Positions 26,372 through 35,822 of a DNA stretch of 64,000 nt are shown piece by piece. Numbering within the stretch: position 1 is the stretch's first letter; every line of letters begins with the position of its first letter. Position numbers and translations under genes: made by a program. Origin of the DNA: Acinetobacter kookii (GTDB lineage: Bacteria > Pseudomonadota > Gammaproteobacteria > Pseudomonadales > Moraxellaceae); NCBI RefSeq assembly GCF_900096895.1, contig NZ_FMYO01000003.1, forward strand, positions 186,001 to 250,000, given 5' to 3'. The notes beneath the pieces are model-generated. The model ran no database searches, was not told where the DNA came from, and was given only the letters and a program-made list of their open reading frames with translations.

Positions 26372-29300
26372 ATGTTCCAACAAGAAATTTCCCAATTAAA
26401 TCTGCAACAGTTTAAGGCAGGCGAAAAACGCTGGGTCGGCAATTTGCAAGGCTCTTCGGCCGCTTTATTGTTCAAAGAAATTGCCACACAAAGTAAGCAA
26501 TTGTTCATTGTTGTTGCCAGAAATAATCAGCATTTGGGACAGTTGGAAAGTGAACTGGAATTTTACGGGATTAAACCCACCATTTTCCCCGATTGGGAAA
26601 TTCTGCCTTATGACCGTTTATCTCCGCATCAGGATATCGTGTCTGAACGGCTTTCCATTTTATCCAATATGCCGAAGCAGGGGGTGCTGCTTGTATCTGC
26701 GTCCACTTTAGTACAGCGTGTCGCACCGACTTCATGGCTGCTGGGTGAACATTTTGATATTCAGGTGGGACAGAAATTTGAACTGGAACAGCAGAAACTG
26801 CGTTTGGTTCAGGCCGGTTATCATCTGGTCGATACCGTTTATGATCATGGTGAATTTGCCATGCGTGGCAGCATTATGGATATTTACGCGTCTGGTCAAA
26901 GCGCGCCCATCCGTATCGATTTATTTGATGATGAAATTGAAAGCTTAAAATTTTTTGATCCTGAAACCCAAAGAACCACTCAAAACTTACCACAGTTTTC
27001 TGTATTGCCCGCCAAGGAATTTCCGCTTAAAGAAGGACGGGCAACCTTCCGTGACCGCTATGCTGAAAGTTTTCCTCATGCAAATCCCAAAAAGAATCCG
27101 CTTTATCAGGATGTACTTGAAGGCATTGCATCGCCGGGACTGGAGTTTTATTTCCCTTTATTCTTCAGCAAAGAAGCGATGCAAACCCAAAGCACGCTCA
27201 TGGCGTACTTACCCAAGAATGGCATTGTCATTACAGACAAGCATCTGGATGAAGGTTTAAGCAATTTTTGGAATGATGTACTGCGCCGTTATGAAGATCG
27301 TCGTCATAATGTCGACCACCCCATTTTACCGCCGGAAGACCTTTTCCTGATGCCCAATCAGGTATTGGAACAGCTGAATCACTTTGCACGAATAATCGCT
27401 TCATCTGAAGAGTTTGTCGAAAAAGCCGGGGTGATTAATCTCAATACCGAAGCACCTCCTCGTTTACCGGTTGAGCCTAAACAGGAAAAGCCTTTTTCTG
27501 CTGTCAAAAAGTATATTGAGGCTGCCAATCATCCAGTCCTGCTGGTCGCTGAAAGTGCAGGTCGGCGTGAAACCTTAAAAGATGCTTTACGTCCAGCTTT
27601 GGGTGATATTCCGAATATAGAAAATTTTGCAGAGTTTAGAAAATCCTTATATGTAATCGCGATTACCAGTGCACCACTTGATCGTGGTCTGGTGATTCCC
27701 GGTCATCTCAGCGTCATTTCGGAAACCCAGCTTTATGAACATCGTGTGGTACAGCGCCGCCGCAAGCGTCAGCAGGAAGTTTCAGAAGAGTTCCTGATCC
27801 GTAGCCTTACTGAACTCAGTATTGGTGCGCCGGTGGTCCATATCGATTACGGTGTGGGGCGTTATGCTGGTCTGATTACCCTGAATATTGATGATCAGGA
27901 ACATGAGTTTTTACAGCTGGATTATGCCGACGCTGCCAAGGTCTATGTTCCGGTCACCAACTTGCATCTGATCAGCCGTTATAGTGGTGGTGATCCTGAT
28001 CTGGCGCCATTACATAAATTGGGCACCGATGCCTGGAACAAGGCCAAACGTAAAGCGCTGGAACAGATTCATGATGTGGCAGCAGAACTGTTGCATATTC
28101 AGGCGCGTCGCCAGTCTAAACCGGGCTTTAGCTTTGAACTGGAACAAAGTCCTTATATGCAGTTTGCCAGCGGCTTTGCCTATGAAGAAACCCTGGATCA
28201 GGCCAATGCCATTGAAGCGACTTTGCACGACATGCAAATGGCAAAACCCATGGATCGTCTGGTGTGTGGCGATGTCGGTTTTGGTAAGACTGAGGTTGCG
28301 ATGCGCGCGGCATTCGTGGCGGTACAGAACAATAAACAGGTGGCGGTTCTTGTTCCGACCACACTGTTGGCACAGCAGCACTATGAATCATTTAAAGACC
28401 GTTTTGCTGACTGGCCTGTGCGCATAGAAGTGTTGTCACGTTTTGGTTCGAGTAAATCACACACGAAAACCATTGAAGATCTGGCAGAAGGTAAAGTGGA
28501 TATTGTGATTGGTACCCATAAAATTTTGCAGGAAAATGTCCAGTTTAAAAATTTGGGGCTGATGATTGTCGATGAAGAGCACCGTTTTGGCGTGCGTGAC
28601 AAGGAGCGGATTAAGGCCATGCGTGCAGATGTTGATATGCTCACCCTGACCGCGACTCCTATTCCCCGAACCCTGAATATGGCCTTTAGCGGGATGCGCG
28701 ATTTATCGATTATTGCCACACCGCCTGCACGTCGTCTGGCCGTGAAAACCTTTGTGCAGGAGCAGACTGGCGAATCGATTAAAGAAGCCATTTTGCGTGA
28801 ATTGCTGCGTGGTGGGCAGGTGTATTTCCTGCATAATGAAGTGGATACCATTGAACGCACCGCAGAAAATATCCGTGAACTGGTGCCAGAAGCACGTGTT
28901 GCAGTGGCACATGGACAAATGCGGGAGCGTGAACTGGAACAGGTCATGCAGCAGTTCTATCACAAAGAATACAATGTGCTGGTCTGTTCCACCATTATTG
29001 AAACCGGGATTGACGTTCCCAATGCCAATACCATTCTGATTGAGCGTGCAGACAAGTTGGGTCTGGCACAGTTGCATCAGTTGCGTGGGCGTGTTGGTCG
29101 GTCACATCATCAAGCCTATGCCTATTTACTGGTACCTTCCATTAAAGGTCTAAAAGGGGATGCGGAAAAACGTCTGGATGCGATTCAGCGCGCATCCAAT
29201 TTAGGCGCAGGTTTCATGTTGGCAACCGAAGATCTGGAAATTCGCGGAGCGGGTGAATTGTTGGGCGAACAGCAAAGTGGTTCGATGCAGGCCATTGGTT

Positions 29301-29830
29301 ATAGCCTGTATATGGAAATGCTGGAAAAAGCCACCAAAGCCATTCAAAAAGGCAAAACCCCGAATTTCGATGCACCCTTGTCCCTCATTGCGGAAATCAA
29401 CCTGCATATGCCAGCCCTGATACCAGATGAATATCTCGGGGATGTGCATCAGCGTTTATTGTTCTATAAACGCATCAGTAATACCGATACCCAGGAAAAA
29501 CTCGACAATATCCGGATGGAACTGATTGACCGGTTTGGCGTGCCGCCGCAGCCAGTGAAGCAGCTGTTTGCTGTGCATCAAATCCGTTTAAAAGCGGAGC
29601 AGCTGGGCATCACCAAGATTGATATTGGTTCTCATGGTGGACATATCGAATTTTCACCCGAAACACCGGTACAAGCCATCAGTATTATTCAAATGATGCA
29701 AAAACATCCGACCTTTTTCCGTATGGATGGCGGGCAACGCCTGAAAATCATGGTTATGCTGGAAGATTACCAAAAACGTATTCAGTTTATTGTCGATTTA
29801 ATGGACAGTTTGTTAAAAGACATTCATTGA
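26372..29830 (+). CDS. mfd: Transcription-repair coupling factor
   Basis: A DNA translocase (1152 residues from ATG 26372) that removes RNA polymerase stalled at lesions and recruits UvrA. The N-terminal UvrB-like part includes PDWEILPYDRLSPHQD and an UvrA-binding region; the RNA-polymerase interaction (CarD-like) domain is GAPVVHIDYGVGRYAGL; the helicase has Walker A GDVGFGKTEVAMRAA, motif II VDEEHRFGV, LTLTATPIPRTLNMA and motif VI QLRGRVGRSHHQAYAY; a C-terminal TRCF domain ends it. ATG 26345 would add nine residues; neither start has a strong ribosome site, and MFQQEISQLN fits the family better. Confidence 0.96.
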   Translation: MFQQEISQLNLQQFKAGEKRWVGNLQGSSAALLFKEIATQSKQLFIVVARNNQHLGQLESELEFYGIKPTIFPDWEILPYDRLSPHQDIVSERLSILSNMPKQGVLLVSASTLVQRVAPTSWLLGEHFDIQVGQKFELEQQKLRLVQAGYHLVDTVYDHGEFAMRGSIMDIYASGQSAPIRIDLFDDEIESLKFFDPETQRTTQNLPQFSVLPAKEFPLKEGRATFRDRYAESFPHANPKKNPLYQDVLEGIASPGLEFYFPLFFSKEAMQTQSTLMAYLPKNGIVITDKHLDEGLSNFWNDVLRRYEDRRHNVDHPILPPEDLFLMPNQVLEQLNHFARIIASSEEFVEKAGVINLNTEAPPRLPVEPKQEKPFSAVKKYIEAANHPVLLVAESAGRRETLKDALRPALGDIPNIENFAEFRKSLYVIAITSAPLDRGLVIPGHLSVISETQLYEHRVVQRRRKRQQEVSEEFLIRSLTELSIGAPVVHIDYGVGRYAGLITLNIDDQEHEFLQLDYADAAKVYVPVTNLHLISRYSGGDPDLAPLHKLGTDAWNKAKRKALEQIHDVAAELLHIQARRQSKPGFSFELEQSPYMQFASGFAYEETLDQANAIEATLHDMQMAKPMDRLVCGDVGFGKTEVAMRAAFVAVQNNKQVAVLVPTTLLAQQHYESFKDRFADWPVRIEVLSRFGSSKSHTKTIEDLAEGKVDIVIGTHKILQENVQFKNLGLMIVDEEHRFGVRDKERIKAMRADVDMLTLTATPIPRTLNMAFSGMRDLSIIATPPARRLAVKTFVQEQTGESIKEAILRELLRGGQVYFLHNEVDTIERTAENIRELVPEARVAVAHGQMRERELEQVMQQFYHKEYNVLVCSTIIETGIDVPNANTILIERADKLGLAQLHQLRGRVGRSHHQAYAYLLVPSIKGLKGDAEKRLDAIQRASNLGAGFMLATEDLEIRGAGELLGEQQSGSMQAIGYSLYMEMLEKATKAIQKGKTPNFDAPLSLIAEINLHMPALIPDEYLGDVHQRLLFYKRISNTDTQEKLDNIRMELIDRFGVPPQPVKQLFAVHQIRLKAEQLGITKIDIGSHGGHIEFSPETPVQAISIIQMMQKHPTFFRMDGGQRLKIMVMLEDYQKRIQFIVDLMDSLLKDIH

Positions 29831-29836
29831 TTTGAC

Positions 29837-29862
29837 AGGGAGTGCATAATATTTACGCATTC
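29837..29862 (+). terminator. Hairpin terminator of mfd
   Basis: GGGAGTGC pairs with GCATTCCC (one G·T) over an 11-base loop, followed by TTTG; the T run is short. Confidence 0.6.
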
Positions 29863-30063
29863 CCTTTGCAATTTGATCGGATTTTAAAAGATAGTGCGAT
29901 GAAGCGCTTGATTTTTTAAAGAAATTTATTAAATTCGTGAATGTTCACGTATTCGCTGTAAATAGTGGTTTATTTGTAATGAAACACATTGCATAGAATA
30001 TTCACGTCCCATTGTATGTGATAGTATTAGCCATCATTCTAATTTTGCATAATTTATAAAGAT

Positions 30064-30498
30064 ATGTTTAGTTTGCATCCACAACTTGCTCAAGATACTT
30101 TTTTTGTAGGCGACTTTCCACTGTCAACATGTCGTTTAATGAATGATATGCAATTTCCGTGGCTCATATTAATTCCACGCGTACCAGGCGTGAGCGAGTT
30201 ATATGAATTAAGTCAGGCTGACCAGGAACAGTTCCTGCGTGAATCTAGCTGGTTATCGAGTCAGCTTTCACGCGTATTTCGCGCAGACAAAATGAACGTG
30301 GCAGCCCTTGGAAATATGGTTCCACAATTGCATTTTCATCATGTCGTGCGTTACCAGAATGACGTGGCTTGGCCAAAACCGGTCTGGGGTACTCCAGCAG
30401 TTCCTTATACCAATGAAGTTCTTGCACATATGCGTCAAACCTTGATGCTGGCACTACGTGGTCAGGGTGATATGCCATTTGACTGGCGTATGGATTAA
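30064..30498 (+). CDS. HIT-family nucleotide hydrolase-like protein
   Basis: A 144-residue protein with the histidine-triad signature at about 93-97 (QLHFHHVV), the nucleophile region of nucleoside-phosphate hydrolases and transferases. The N-terminal part (FFVGDFPLSTCRLMND) and LILIPRVPG belong to the same group, which is widespread in Acinetobacter and related bacteria. The expected substrate is a dinucleotide polyphosphate or adenylated compound, not determined. It precedes the cyclase gene on the same strand with 65 bases between. Confidence 0.85.
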   Translation: MFSLHPQLAQDTFFVGDFPLSTCRLMNDMQFPWLILIPRVPGVSELYELSQADQEQFLRESSWLSSQLSRVFRADKMNVAALGNMVPQLHFHHVVRYQNDVAWPKPVWGTPAVPYTNEVLAHMRQTLMLALRGQGDMPFDWRMD

Positions 30499-30563
30499 TT
30501 CCTGCCTATTGAAAGCCATAGTATGGAATTTATGGTGTAAAGACTCGGATCAGGAGTGATTGA

Positions 30564-32024
30564 GTGTCATTAGACGACTGGATTAGAAAAGAACCCAGAC
30601 AATTTGAATATTTCCATCGCTTGATGGGATATATGATGTTGTCTTTACTTGTGATTGTCTACCATTACACGGCTTCTGACACCCAATATCAGATTTATAT
30701 TCCTTTTTTCCTGCTGCTGGTTTTTCTGGTTACACCGAGATTATCGAACTGGCTCCAGTATCGCTTTAATTCCAATATAAAACGCAGTGTGTTGTTTATT
30801 ACCGATGTCGTTGTTATTTCGGTTATTTTATCTGCCATTCATTTAAACCTGGTTCTGACTTTTATTTCACTATTTGTCATTTTATATACCGCAATTACCA
30901 ACAAGATTTCATTTTTAGCGGTGTCATTGGCAAGCCTGATTGGAATCGCAAATTTTTATCTGTGTAATATTCTGATTTTTGGTTTTGGTGAGTATTTTGA
31001 ACAAACCACCGGTGAGTTAACCGTATTAGGTTTTATCTGTTTAATCACCTTTTTTGGTGTAGGCAGTTTTTACCAAAGCAGCCAGATTCAACATATCAGT
31101 AATCGCCGGACCTATTATTACGATCAAATGAATCGTTATATGGAATTCGCAAATCAGCTGAGCCGCTATGCACCAGTGCAGTTGTGGCAGTCAATCATGA
31201 AAGGGGAATCGGAAGCCAAAATTGAATACAAACGTAAGAAAATGACCATTTTCTTTTCAGATATTCAAGGTTTTACCGAGCTTTCAGAAACCCTGATTCC
31301 AGACGATTTAGCCTTCCTGCTGAATGACTATTTAAGTCATATGACTGAAATTGCCAGGCAGTATGAAGCGACTGTCGACAAGTTCATGGGGGATGCCATT
31401 CTGATTTTCTTTGGTGACCCTATCTCGCAAGGTGTGGAGCAAGATGCAAAAACCTGTCTGGACATGGCGATCGATATGCGTCAGCAAATGAAGCTGCTGC
31501 GTGAGCGCTGGATCAAGATGGGCTATCCGGCCTTACATATCCGTATGGGGATCAGTACCGGATATTGTCACGTAGGGAACTATGGCGCAGCACATCGTAT
31601 GGCATATACCATTGTGGGGCGTGATGCCAATTTGGCCGCGCGTCTGCAAAGTGCAGCAGCAGTCGACGAAATCCTGATTTCTGATGAGACCTATAATTTA
31701 ATTAAAAATGATTATTTATGTGCGCCTAAAGCACCGATTCGGCTTAAAGGCATTCAAGGTCCGGTGAAGACCTGGCAAGTCATGGAAAAATATACTTCGC
31801 GCAAATCGGATTATCAGCGCTGGTTTGATTATGAGTACAAGGGTTTCCATTTATTGCTGAATCTGGATGAAGTTCAAAACTATGAATATCCGGAATTGAT
31901 TCAAGTGCTGGAGAAGATGATCAAGCGTATTGAAAAGCAGCAAAAAATGACCAATTCAGAAGGTATAGTCCGGCTAAATCTGGAAGATGTAGTTGAAGAT
32001 GAGAAAGACGAGCAGTATCACTAA
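30564..32024 (+). CDS. Membrane-bound class III adenylate/guanylate cyclase
   Basis: A 486-residue protein. About six membrane segments occupy residues 15-170, a short linker follows, and a class III cyclase catalytic domain covers about 225-400: FFSDIQGFTELSE (metal Asp), TVDKFMGDAILIFFGDP (second metal Asp, substrate Lys), GISTGYCHVGNYG and YTIVGRDANLAARLQ (transition-state Asn/Arg region). Lys in VDKFMGD suits ATP, so cAMP is the likely product. Membrane cyclases of this architecture in A. baumannii feed the Vfr regulator; the assignment to that enzyme is by similarity of layout only. A C-terminal tail of about 80 residues is acidic at the end. Start is TTG- or GTG-like: GTG 30564 follows CAGGAGTGATTGA. 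Confidence 0.85.
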   Translation: MSLDDWIRKEPRQFEYFHRLMGYMMLSLLVIVYHYTASDTQYQIYIPFFLLLVFLVTPRLSNWLQYRFNSNIKRSVLFITDVVVISVILSAIHLNLVLTFISLFVILYTAITNKISFLAVSLASLIGIANFYLCNILIFGFGEYFEQTTGELTVLGFICLITFFGVGSFYQSSQIQHISNRRTYYYDQMNRYMEFANQLSRYAPVQLWQSIMKGESEAKIEYKRKKMTIFFSDIQGFTELSETLIPDDLAFLLNDYLSHMTEIARQYEATVDKFMGDAILIFFGDPISQGVEQDAKTCLDMAIDMRQQMKLLRERWIKMGYPALHIRMGISTGYCHVGNYGAAHRMAYTIVGRDANLAARLQSAAAVDEILISDETYNLIKNDYLCAPKAPIRLKGIQGPVKTWQVMEKYTSRKSDYQRWFDYEYKGFHLLLNLDEVQNYEYPELIQVLEKMIKRIEKQQKMTNSEGIVRLNLEDVVEDEKDEQYH

Positions 32025-32053
32025 AAACGTAATTTAGATGCAGTCTAAAGATG

Positions 32054-32081
32054 AAAAAACCACGCAATTGCGTGGTTTTTT
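32054..32081. terminator. Bidirectional terminator between cyclase and fdx
   Basis: A perfect palindrome AAAACCACGCAATTGCGTGG flanked by A and T runs lies between the convergent genes; it serves both sides. Confidence 0.88.
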
Positions 32082-32094
32082 ATGGTTTAAAATC

Positions 32095-32433
32095 TTAATG
32101 ATTTTCTGAAGCATGGTTAATGGTATATTTTGGAATTTCCACTTCTAGATCTTCATCCACGATTTTTACCTGGCATGAAAGACGTGAATCCGGTTCCAAG
32201 CCCCAGGCACGATCCAGTAAATCTGCTTCAACATCAGACATTTCTTCAAGGCTGTCAAAACCTTTTCGAACCACGACATGGCACGTGGTACATGCGCAGG
32301 ACATATCGCATGCATGTTCAATCTTAATGCCATTTTTTAACAGGCTTTCGCACAGGTTGGCATTCTGTTCGACTTCAAACTCGGCACCATTCGGGCAAAT
32401 TTGCGCATGTGGAAGAACTTTAATACGTGGCAT
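32095..32433 (-). CDS. fdx: ISC-type [2Fe-2S] ferredoxin
   Basis: A 112-residue adrenodoxin-type ferredoxin that gives electrons to the Fe-S assembly scaffold. Cluster ligands appear as CDMSCACTTC and a distal LSCQV. From ATG 32433 the protein begins MPRIKVLPHAQICPNG and has a CAGGA eight bases upstream, so the longer frame starting at 32475 is rejected. Last gene of the isc operon, 13 bases after hscA; it shares the terminator with the convergent cyclase gene. Confidence 0.93.
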   Translation of the reverse strand: MPRIKVLPHAQICPNGAEFEVEQNANLCESLLKNGIKIEHACDMSCACTTCHVVVRKGFDSLEEMSDVEADLLDRAWGLEPDSRLSCQVKIVDEDLEVEIPKYTINHASENH

Positions 32434-32446
32434 AATTTTTTCCTGT

Positions 32447-34309
32447 TTAGTTGTCCGAGTTTGACCAGTCATCAAGTTTAGTGCCTTTCAGGGCTGCATC
32501 AATATGTTGATTCATACGTGCAGCAGCAAAAGCATCACTGTGTATTTTAAGCTGTTCTACAGCCTGTTCAATCGCTTTGATATCGGTAGTTTCGAGTTGA
32601 GCCTCAAGTTGAGCCTTGGCTTGATTCAATGAGGCTAACTGTTCAGCAGTTAATAGCTGGGCATCCACTTTCAGGGCTTGTTCCAACGCTTCCAGTTCAC
32701 GTTTTGCCTCAACCTTGGTTTCCTGTAAATGACGAAGGTTCTTATCTTCTTCAGCATATTTGAAACCGTCAATCAGTAAGCGTTCGGTATCGGCATCGGA
32801 TAAACCATAAGAAGGTTTAATGTCGATTTGCGCATGTACACCAGACGTGGTTTCTTTAGCCGAAACAGTCAACAAGCCATCGGCATCAACCTGGAAAGTG
32901 ACTTCAATACGTGCCTGACCAGCCGTCATTGGTGGAATGCCATGCAAGACAAAGCGACCCAAGCTACGGCAATGTTCCACCAGATCACGTTCACCTTGTA
33001 CCACATGAATCAGCATGGCGGTCTGGCCATCCTGATAGGTGGTAAATTCCTGGCGACGCGCGACTGGAATGGCAGTGTTGCGTGAGATTAAACGTTCAAC
33101 CAGACCACCCATGGTTTCCAGACCAAGAGAAAGCGGAGTAACGTCCAATAACAAAGAACCATCTTTGGAATTGCCAATCAGTTGATTCGCTGTAATTGAT
33201 GCACCAATCGCAACCACTTCATCCGGGTTAATTGTGCATAGCGGTTCCTGATTGAAGACTTCACGAACCGCTTTTTGCACTGCATAAGAACGGGTAGACC
33301 CGCCCACAAGCACGACATTTTTAATATCATCCAGCTCAAGTTTGGCATCACGCATCACACGCTTACATACGCTGATGGTTTTATCCAAAGCCACTTTAAT
33401 GATGTCCTCAAATGTAGCACGGTCTAAACTCAGAACCTGATCTAATACTTTCAGCTCAACTGAGTCGGCATCTGACAAGGCTTCTTTGGCTTTACGTGCA
33501 GAAACAATAAAATGTGCATATTCGGCATCATCTAGGGTTTCAATATTCAGCTGTTTTTTAGCCCATTTCACAATCAGGCGATCCAGGTCATCACCACCTA
33601 AAGCAGTATGTCCGCCAGTCGCCAAAACTTCAAAAACACCTTGTGAGAAACGCAGGATTGATACGTCAAAAGTACCGCCACCCAGGTCATAGATCACATA
33701 GTTTTGATCGTGAGCTAAATTGGTTTCCTGATCCAGACCATAAGCTACAGCCGCGGCAGTGGGTTCATTGAGTAGACGTAAAACATTCAGACCCGCCAGT
33801 TGTGCAGCATCCCGTGTTGCCTGACGTTGTGCCTCATCAAAATAGGCTGGAACCGTAATCACGGCACCATTCACTTCATTTTTTAAACTTTCTTCTGCAC
33901 GGTCTTTCAGCTGTTTTAAAATTTCTGCTGAAATCTCCACAGGTGTTTTACGGCCTTGTGCAGTTTCAAAAGCAGGCATCTGGTTGTCTTCACCCACCAA
34001 GGTATAAGGGTGTTGAAATTTAATGTCCGCTTTGGAACGCCCCATAAAACGTTTTACTGAAACAATGGTATTTTTGGGATCTGTGGTAATAAAAGGCTTG
34101 GCTTCATCACCATAATGCGTGTTGTTATGGCTATAGTGAACAATGGACGGAAGTAACACGCGACCTTGTTCGTCGTTGAGGACTTTGGCTTGACCTGAAA
34201 GTACCGTGGCAACCAATGAATGCGTCGTACCCAGGTCGATACCAATGGCAATGCGGTGTTCATGCGGTGCACTTGATTGACCGGGTTCTGCAATTTGCAA
34301 GAGAGCCAT
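32447..34309 (-). CDS. hscA: Fe-S assembly Hsp70 chaperone
   Basis: A 620-residue specialised Hsp70 that binds the LPPVK motif of IscU, found here at IscU residues 99-103. Nucleotide-binding domain signatures: [25 protein letters not shown] and [14 protein letters not shown]; the substrate domain follows from about 390 ([13 protein letters not shown]). E. coli HscA is 616 residues. Lies between hscB and fdx. Confidence 0.95.
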   Translation of the reverse strand: MALLQIAEPGQSSAPHEHRIAIGIDLGTTHSLVATVLSGQAKVLNDEQGRVLLPSIVHYSHNNTHYGDEAKPFITTDPKNTIVSVKRFMGRSKADIKFQHPYTLVGEDNQMPAFETAQGRKTPVEISAEILKQLKDRAEESLKNEVNGAVITVPAYFDEAQRQATRDAAQLAGLNVLRLLNEPTAAAVAYGLDQETNLAHDQNYVIYDLGGGTFDVSILRFSQGVFEVLATGGHTALGGDDLDRLIVKWAKKQLNIETLDDAEYAHFIVSARKAKEALSDADSVELKVLDQVLSLDRATFEDIIKVALDKTISVCKRVMRDAKLELDDIKNVVLVGGSTRSYAVQKAVREVFNQEPLCTINPDEVVAIGASITANQLIGNSKDGSLLLDVTPLSLGLETMGGLVERLISRNTAIPVARRQEFTTYQDGQTAMLIHVVQGERDLVEHCRSLGRFVLHGIPPMTAGQARIEVTFQVDADGLLTVSAKETTSGVHAQIDIKPSYGLSDADTERLLIDGFKYAEEDKNLRHLQETKVEAKRELEALEQALKVDAQLLTAEQLASLNQAKAQLEAQLETTDIKAIEQAVEQLKIHSDAFAAARMNQHIDAALKGTKLDDWSNSDN

Positions 34310-34350
34310 TGTGTTACATCCTTAGAACTAAAATTAAAAATAAAATCAAA

Positions 34351-34866
34351 TTAAAAATCATCATCTAAATCAAAGCTGTCGTCATCCAGGAAACGATCTT
34401 CAGCTTTGTCGATGTCAGCCATCACTTTCACAAAGAAACGCAATTTACGCACGGTATCACGGGCTTCGCCCCAGTCCTCATCGTCATAGTCGATTTTGAA
34501 TTCACGGACTAAACCGTCAATCCATTGCTGGACTTCAACTTTTAAAGATTGCAGGTCGTCGGCAGATGCAGCATCGTCGAGCTGTTCACGAATTTCCAGC
34601 GCATCCTGAAGAAATTCAAAATCACTGATCGACTGATCCAGGTGATAATCCTGTTTTTTTAGACTCAAGAGATAGGCAGCGCGGCTATCAACATTGGATA
34701 AAGCTTTGAATGCCTGATTGATCTCGCTCGATTTAATCAGGGCCTGATCTTTTTCTTCGGCTTTATCTGGATGATATTGTTGCTGCAACTTCAAAAATTC
34801 AGTTTTTAAGGCTGCTAAATCAATATCGAGTGCTACAGGGAGGTTGAACAGCTCAAAATGATTCAT
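34351..34866 (-). CDS. hscB: Fe-S assembly J-domain co-chaperone
   Basis: 171 residues, the same length as E. coli HscB. The J domain (MNHFELFNLPVALDID, HPDKAEEKDQ with the HPD tripeptide) stimulates HscA ATPase; the C-terminal three-helix part from about 80 binds IscU. The acidic tail (DDDSFDLDDDF) is a little unusual. It follows a hairpin at 34919 that separates it from iscA. Confidence 0.93.
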   Translation of the reverse strand: MNHFELFNLPVALDIDLAALKTEFLKLQQQYHPDKAEEKDQALIKSSEINQAFKALSNVDSRAAYLLSLKKQDYHLDQSISDFEFLQDALEIREQLDDAASADDLQSLKVEVQQWIDGLVREFKIDYDDEDWGEARDTVRKLRFFVKVMADIDKAEDRFLDDDSFDLDDDF

Positions 34867-34918
34867 GGGAGACAGGATCCACGATAGATATGCAAAAGTG
34901 ACTGCTATAAATGCAATT

Positions 34919-34943
34919 AAAACAGTGCATTTTACACTGTTTT
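34919..34943 (-). promoter_or_regulatory. Hairpin between iscA and hscB
   Basis: AAAACAGTG (34919-34927) pairs perfectly with CACTGTTTT (34935-34943). On the minus strand it is followed by AATTGC, so only four T residues end the stem. It may attenuate or process the operon between iscRSUA and hscBA-fdx. Confidence 0.55.
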
Positions 34944-34971
34944 AATCACCAAAAGAGAGACAATGGAGTGT

Positions 34972-35292
34972 TTAAACGGTGAAAGATTCACCACAGCCAC
35001 ATTCGCCTTTTTTATTGGGGTTGTTAAATTCGAAGCCTTCATTGAGACCGTTTTTCACGTAGTCCATCTCCATACCTTCAAGATAAACCAGGCTTTTCGG
35101 GTCAACGAAAACCTTAACACCAAACTGCTCAAACATCTGGTCATGTGTATCGACTTCATCCACGAATTCGAGTACATAAGCCAAACCAGAGCAGCCTGAA
35201 GTTTTCACACCAACGCGAATGCCTTCACCCTTACCACGATTCTTTAGGTAATTGCTGATATGAGTTGCAGCATTTTCAGTTAAATGGATCAT
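34972..35292 (-). CDS. iscA: A-type Fe-S carrier
   Basis: A 106-residue A-type carrier. Cys ligands are at [12 protein letters not shown] and the C-terminal CGCGESF. Length and sequence fit IscA (E. coli 107). It lies 38 bases after iscU. Confidence 0.94.
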   Translation of the reverse strand: MIHLTENAATHISNYLKNRGKGEGIRVGVKTSGCSGLAYVLEFVDEVDTHDQMFEQFGVKVFVDPKSLVYLEGMEMDYVKNGLNEGFEFNNPNKKGECGCGESFTV

Positions 35293-35330
35293 GAAAACTC
35301 CGTTAATTTTTCATCAAAAACTTGAAACAC

Positions 35331-35717
35331 TTAAGCTTTTGTTTTTTTACTGCGGTAATCTTCAACAGCAGCTTTAATTGCATCTTCAGCCAGTACAGAG
35401 CAGTGTACTTTTACTGGAGGAAGAGCCAGTTCGTTCGCGATATCGATATTCTTGATCGCTTGAGCTTCGTCCAGGGTTTTACCTTTTAGCCATTCAGTTA
35501 CAAGCGAGCTAGAGGCAATCGCAGAACCACAACCATAAGTTTTAAAACGTGCTTCTTCAATCACACCTTCATCATTCACTTGAATTTGAAGACGCATGAC
35601 ATCACCACAAGCCGGTGCACCGACCATACCTGTACCAACATTTTCAGCATTTTTGTCTAAAACGCCAACATTACGAGGGTTTTCGTAATGATCAATTACT
35701 TTTTCGCTATAAGCCAT
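35331..35717 (-). CDS. iscU: Fe-S cluster scaffold
   Basis: A 128-residue scaffold with the key residues exactly as in E. coli: Cys37 and Asp39 (PACGD), Cys63 (YGCGSA), His105 and Cys106 (VHCSV), plus the HscA-binding LPPVK. It sits after a long hairpin at 35783 and before iscA. Confidence 0.97.
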   Translation of the reverse strand: MAYSEKVIDHYENPRNVGVLDKNAENVGTGMVGAPACGDVMRLQIQVNDEGVIEEARFKTYGCGSAIASSSLVTEWLKGKTLDEAQAIKNIDIANELALPPVKVHCSVLAEDAIKAAVEDYRSKKTKA

Positions 35718-35782
35718 GATGCTTCTCCAAACCTCGGGGTCAGCCTTAAGATTAATATGGGGGTGAAATTACGTTTATCAAC

Positions 35783-35811
35783 GAGATAGCTTTAAATTTT
35801 AAAGCTATCTC
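35783..35811 (-). promoter_or_regulatory. Long perfect hairpin between iscS and iscU
   Basis: GAGATAGCTTTAAA and TTTAAAGCTATCTC form a perfect 14-base stem with one central base. On the minus strand GTTGATAAACG follows, without a T run, so it looks like an mRNA processing or stability element rather than a terminator. Confidence 0.6.
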
Positions 35812-35822
35812 CAGGACATGAA

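Noticed and set aside
28381..28947. 188-codon frame antisense to mfd
   Set aside because: It lies fully inside the conserved helicase motifs of mfd; low-complexity, Ser/Arg-rich product with no motif, so a shadow frame.
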